Shown here: positions 59,291 through 64,000 of the stretch, one piece after another | Layout: each line of letters starts with the position of its first letter | Position numbering within the stretch: position 1 is the first letter of the stretch | Position numbers and translations under genes: made by a program | The notes under the pieces: model-generated | Database searches by the model: none | The model's input: only the letters and a program-made list of their open reading frames with translations | What the model was told of the DNA's origin: nothing | Assembly: GCA_029891345.1 (NCBI GenBank) | Contig: CM056994.1 | Coordinates: 63,247,751-63,311,750, forward strand | Direction: 5' to 3' | Length of the DNA: 64,000 nucleotides | Source: Dryococelus australis | Taxonomy: Eukaryota; Arthropoda; Insecta; Phasmatodea; Phasmatidae

Positions 59291-61730
59291 TGCTGGAGTG
59301 CTTAGTGTGTGTTTCTTGGTTTTATCACATCTATGAGTACAGTAGAACTTATGTTAATCAAATGAAAGAATAATGCATATGAACGGTGCTTGCCAGCTTC
59401 CTCCAATCTGATTTAACATTTGGAGTTATATTGCAGCAGAATCCTGATATAAAAGATGTAACACTTCATGTTATGTCCATTAGGGTATGGCTTACTGGTG
59501 ACATGACATGGAAAAATTATTAAGCTAAATTAGTGAAAAGGTTTTCAACACTCACGACTGGCTAGCTGCTCTTTTCTCCTGCTTCTCCCTGAAGGAGTGG
59601 TAGGATCTGTTTACTGCTGCAGAGAGAAATGTATCAAAATGTGTTGGGGAGGGGGAAAAGAGTGGCATGGCAGATGATACAAGATCTTTTGTGCAACAGA
59701 GAAACTTGCATGGTGTTTCTTTTACCTATAGTTTCACATTCTTTCTCCCCCTCCCCTCTCCACTCTGCTGTTCCTCACACATGTGCACACGTGCATGCAT
59801 GCGCACACACACACGCACAGAGTTTGAGATGCTTCTTTCATAGTAGGATGGGATTTTAGCCTCCCTGTTGGGTGAATGGAAGCATGGCAGTTAACTCTTG
59901 GCACAAAAAAATACATATTTTGCTGCCTGTAAATAATTGAAATTACTCTTTCACTGATTTCACTGCCTAGGGTCAACCAAGAGATAGTGGTATCATAGAA
60001 ACACTGGCACAGCTTTCCATGTTGACAGGCAATCTGTGCATACTACTTGTTCGACAGGTAACTGTCAAGTTAATAGGAAAACATGACATTTGACTTATGT
60101 GAACCAATTGCAAGTAAGACAGCTGAATATAAAGACCAGTGAGAACACTTAAAATCAATGGATGCAAAAAAATGACACTTCAGAAAATTTAATATGCTAA
60201 CTCTTTTAACCATTTTGAAAGGAAATTTCTCGGGATTGTGCAAAATAAAATGTGGGTACACACAACTTTATAAATTGGTGTTATGCATCAAGTTCTAGTG
60301 CGCAACAAATATGAAGTCAGATGTAAGGAATTGGAAAACAATTGGCATTGCTGAAGTTGAATAATTTGTTGTCTCTGCCAGTAAGAGAATAGCAGTCTTC
60401 TATGTTGCAGGAAGTGGTGATTTGGTTGGCTTCTATTTTAGGTTGTAAATGGAAGGTGGAGATGGATTAGCTGAGCTGCTAGTCAGTTAGGAGCTTCATC
60501 CCATGTCTCCCAGCTGAGTTGCATAGTTCATTGATTTCTTTATTTGGTTTGTAACATGGATAGGAGCAGACAACATAAGTGAACAACCTTTCGGTCTTCA
60601 GGTGTAACATAAAGATACCACATGAAGAGCGAAGACAAGACAAAACAAAACCATTTTCCTAAGAGCACCAAGGCAGGAAGCGAGGAATGGTACTGTAGTG
60701 CAGGTTCGTCCGATGTCACAAAGGGGAGGTGCTGTTGACAAACAGTGCCTCCCCTTTGTGACGTCTGATGAGCCTCCCTTCTTGGCAGTTAATGTGCATG
60801 GTTGCAAAATGGAAGGAGAGATGATGGCTTTGCTTTCTGCAACAGTGCCATTCAGTACAATTTGTGTAGTTCATGGTATATTCCTACAATTACATGTGCA
60901 TTTCTGGGAGTATTGCATCTCTGTGGTTAAATTTTTAACATGTGATTTTTTAAAGAAAAGTGCATTTTAAGACCTACCTACTTTGTCTGTAACTAAAACC
61001 AACATAGATTTATAGCCTTTTTTTTTTTTATAGCAGCCCTCTGTTTTCTTTTCTTCCCACAGCGTCCCCATTCTCTCTACTTCAGTTTTTAATAAATTGT
61101 GTAAATACATATTGTGCTTCTCATGATAACGCAAAATATTATTAAAGGCCAGAGTTATATTGACTGCCTTAAAATGTATTATGCTAGAATAGGAAGGAAA
61201 AAAAAAAAATTATTACCTGAATACTTTACTGATACATTAACAGTTTTTGACCAAAAATCTCCGTGTAGAACAAGGTGATAGATATTTTATATTAGTAGGA
61301 TTGGTAATAGCTGATGTATGACACTGAAAAGTATGGTAATAGCTTCATAATTTACTTTTCTTTACCAGCAAGAGGAATATAAAATATTTGATTACTATTA
61401 AATTTTGATTGAAGGAGTTGCTGTCTGCGGCATGTACATTGTAAATCCCTAATTGCTTATTTACCTGCATTCTTTTCCTATTCTGGTTTTTCGCCTGATT
61501 TTCCTTACTACTGTTCTCTGTTTTTTCAATACAATTTTCTTGTGCTGGTGATCTGTAGTGAAAGGGATGTAGCTAGTAGTTGGCATCAGTGCCATCCTTG
61601 ACATTTCAGTTGATCACAAAAAGATAGATGTGAAAGTTATTATCTCATATTGATGCATTTTACATTATGTAGTTGTACATTTGCAGAAGTTGCCTAAGGA
61701 AATATTATATTTCTATAAAATACTACATAT
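59291..61730. other. sequence after candidate exon; possible 3' UTR, includes hairpin
   Basis: AT-rich, with a G/CA microsatellite (59766-59820), a 35-bp hairpin (60702-60775) and AATAAA at about 61091. No other coding region is supported. Confidence 0.45.
60702..60775 (+). other. 35-bp RNA-type hairpin (miRNA-like or inverted-repeat element)
   Basis: Bases 60702-60736 pair with 60741-60775 around a 4-nt loop (GACA). Of 35 positions, 29 are Watson-Crick, five are G-U wobbles in the plus-strand RNA and one is a C-U mismatch (60711/60766). The five wobbles would be A-C mismatches in a minus-strand transcript, so a fold is favoured on the plus strand. The tiny loop is unlike a classical microRNA precursor; a young inverted duplication or MITE is an alternative. 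Confidence 0.6.
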
Positions 61731-61733
61731 GTA

Positions 61734-61770
61734 TACGAGGGCTGATTCAGAAGTCATGGCAACTATTGTT
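61734..61770 (+). mobile_element. mariner-like terminus fragment
   Basis: TATACGAGGGCTGATTCAGAAGTCATGGCAAC has the TACGAGGGYTG start common to mariner-type inverted repeats, preceded by TA. No opposite end or mariner transposase was found. Confidence 0.4.
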
Positions 61771-61969
61771 TATTTCCCAAAAATGAAATGACAGAACACA
61801 GGAAATGTACTATGTACAGATGAAAGTGTACACCATGTACATTTTAAAAGTGACAACACATGGGTTGTGGATGAAGGAATGTCCAACAAGAAACCAAGAC
61901 AAACATGGCTGCTTGAATTCACTGTTTAATTGAAATATTCCTATATAAACAGCACTGTGTCGTTTTCAC

Positions 61970-62845
61970 AATGTCAATAAAGCGTAAAAGGACAGTTTAA
62001 ACTATTGTGGAAAAGTTATAAATAATAAAACAATTTGAGCATGGTGTGTTAAACAAAAAACATAAATTTCTTACATTTCCTCATATCAACTGTTTAAACG
62101 TTTACACTTAACATTTCAGAATTCTTATAATTTTGTGTACGTTTGTAAGTCGGTAAAATTTGAATAAGCTCCTAGTAATTAGAGATGTATAGAAATCTGA
62201 GATGTTTCAGCCCAGTCTATTGAGACTGAATGTGTAAGCAGCCTACATTTATTGATAAAGGTGTGCGCTTAGGTTTTTGTAAAATTCATTAACTTTGAAA
62301 TGAATGGTGGCTTTTTTTTTTGGTATTTGTATGGGTTGTTTTTTTAATGGGGATTTTACTGTATTGGTAAAATGCCTGGTTGCCTCATTTAAAGTCCCCT
62401 TATAGTTTTTATTGCATTGCATTGCATTGCATTGCATTATAAGCTTTCAACACACACTGCAATCTCAAGGACGGATCTGGGTAACGCACGTTGAGGAAGT
62501 GACACACAGTCACACACTACCCACTGCTATCACTCACTCCGTGTCGGCACCGGTGCAGGCTATAAGCTGTGTATACTCAATGAGCCGTGAATTACTGTAC
62601 ACTCGGTGCAACATAAATATCAGTTAAAGTATTGTGTACTTTAAATTGTGTGCATACATTGCGTGATTTATGTTTGCTTTGAAATGTATAATAGGTACTG
62701 TGTTTTATCATGATTTTCGAAGCCACTTACTATTCTATTAGTAGTAAAAATGTGTAAATTTGATTATCCAGGTTTTTTAATACAAATTCGCTTATTCGTG
62801 TTTTCTCTGGTGATGATTAACATGGTTAATCAGGCGTTTACTGTA
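61970..62845 (+). mobile_element. Tigger/pogo element remnant
   Basis: At 61970 a frame reads MSIKRKRTV, stop, TIVEKL, stop, IIKQFEHGVLNKK, the N-terminal HTH (CENP-B N) of Tigger transposases with two stops. At about 62765-62845 the sequence GATTATCCAGG...GTTAATCAGGCGTTTACTGTA resembles a pogo/Tigger inverted terminus read outward. Between them no DDE domain is recognisable. The 5' end is not found. Confidence 0.6.
62411..62438. repeat. (ATTGC)n microsatellite
   Basis: Five and a half uninterrupted ATTGC units. Confidence 0.95.
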
Positions 62846-62854
62846 CATTCGATT

Positions 62855-62932
62855 CTCATTTCTAAGACCCCAAGAATAGTGACCTTCTTAAAATAACAAC
62901 CTGGAATAGAGAATTTACTGTACATTGTACCT
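62855..62932 (+). repeat. pogo-like terminal repeat fragment, copy 2
   Basis: TTTCTAAGACCCC..GAATAGTGACC..CTTAAAATAACAACC...TTTACTGTA, sister of 17240-17333. It follows the Tigger remnant and repeats the TTTACTGTACATT word found at about 62838. Confidence 0.5.
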
Positions 62933-62939
62933 CATAATT

Positions 62940-64000
62940 AATTGGTTTTCTATGTGTTCTTACACATTACCAGACATGTCCCTGTTCACGCAGTGTTAAC
63001 TTGATGTGTTGGTTTATTGTTTGATTGCTAGAATATTCAACCTGTTTCCTGTACTGTAACTTTTAAAATAGATTTGTTAATAATTTGTTATGTCAGTGGG
63101 GAGCTCTCAATAACATTACATGAAAGTAAATTGTAAATGTTTATTTAAAGTTAATGTATTACATTTTTGGCATTTCTACAGATTAAAGTTTGTTAATGGA
63201 GACTACTGCTAGTCCACAAATCAGTTGTTTCTGGTGTAAATAATTTATTGCTTAATTTCAACATACGATGTGTTTATTTATATAAGTTCATTACAGAATG
63301 GATTTTGCTATCATAGTGTGATACTGTGTATGTATTATGTCTTGATTTATAGTAAATGTAAATTGCAACATTCCAATAATTTATTTGTAAATATATTTAG
63401 AATGTGATGTTCAGAGAGACAATTATACTGTACATTTGTTATATTTCCATGTAAATTGTATTGTTTTTAATGTATATGTCTTTTATGGATAATGTAATCA
63501 TTCATTAATAAACTTTCTATATGTTTTATTAATTCCACTTATATTTATTCAGAATTTATTTTTTTGTTCAAGATTTCACATGACTAAATGTGCATTTTTT
63601 TCTCCTAAACAATACACTGCTATTAAGGCGAGGCCAACCAGAAAGCAAATGGGGAGTTTTAAGTTGAAGTCCTTTTAATTGTAATATTCAGGGACTATAC
63701 AGGGACTATCTTAGTAGGTTGCTAACCAAAGTACCGTGTGGAGTACTTATCATGTAAGAATACCCCAAACAGCAACCTCATTGCCTACTCTTATTTCAAG
63801 GTGAACATGGCCTGTTACAACATGACCTGCTACCTATGTTACTAACTATGGCCAGCCACCCAGTGAAAGTAAATGTGGTGTCCTTACCAGCATCTCTGCA
63901 GCTAAGGAGAACTGTACCATTTGAACTTGTATGACAAATGCTCTGGCCTTCACCCCAGACATTACTACCTTGGGTATGGAGTCCTGCTGTGAATTCCATC
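62940..64000. other. AT-rich sequence; no gene seen
   Basis: AATAAA at about 63508 (CATTAATAAACTTTC) could end a long 3' UTR of the candidate exon, but there is no other support. The last 400 bp turn GC-richer, with a 67-codon minus-strand frame running off the window; no family recognised. Confidence 0.45.

Noticed and set aside
60598..60970. Two overlapping open frames on opposite strands around 60.7 kb
   Set aside because: Both cross the hairpin, which creates mirrored openness; neither has domain or splice support.
63796..63999. Minus-strand open frame at the window edge
   Set aside because: Short, no known motif, truncated by the window end; cannot be distinguished from chance.

Overview
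The window is eukaryotic and almost certainly from an arthropod with a large, repeat-rich, AT-rich genome. The basis is a SCYL2-type gene with small conserved exons split by introns of 34.3 kb and 9.2 kb, consensus GT-AG splice sites, and many decayed Ty3/Gypsy, hAT, pogo/Tigger, LINE and tRNA-derived SINE copies. I cannot name the species. There are no operons, rRNA genes or CRISPR arrays.

Host gene. Three plus-strand exons (3666-3885, 38187-38390, 47563-48010) join with exact codon phase. They encode the last 289 residues of SCYL2 (SCY1-like pseudokinase 2, clathrin/trans-Golgi trafficking). Exons for its kinase-like and HEAT parts must lie upstream of base 1. A phase-compatible candidate exon of unknown identity lies at 59077-59290; it may be another gene's last exon or an alternative last exon of SCYL2.

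Intron 1 (3886-38186) holds most of the mobile DNA. Gypsy A (5584-17232) has both LTRs, Gag, protease, RT, RNase H, integrase and a repetitive 3' tail, all broken. A LINE fragment (about 22300-23023) is followed by an LTR (23024-24899), then a hAT-like element (24900-27279), then Gypsy B (27280 to about 31430); this looks like serial nested insertion. It also holds a 400-bp CT/AC microsatellite, a 102-bp MITE, a 22-bp minisatellite and a Tigger remnant. Intron 2 (38391-47562) carries a minus-strand solo LTR (39075-41040) and a decayed minus-strand Gypsy Gag-protease fragment (about 46250-47150), ending some 400 bp before the last exon.

Downstream of SCYL2 are a hAT element with terminal inverted repeats and an 8-bp target duplication (50477-53612), a tRNA-derived SINE matching a partial copy near base 2500, another minus-strand LTR (to 58474), the candidate exon, a 35-bp hairpin (60702-60775) and Tigger/mariner pieces.

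Most notable: a PHD-type zinc-finger signature in the Gag leader of Gypsy A; a wobble-rich hairpin near 60.7 kb; a shared LTR architecture in which tandem repeats of about 22 bp follow the TATA box; and loss of the RT catalytic box by different lesions in the two Gypsy copies. Element boundaries come from reading the sequence by eye; family names beyond superfamily are not claimed.
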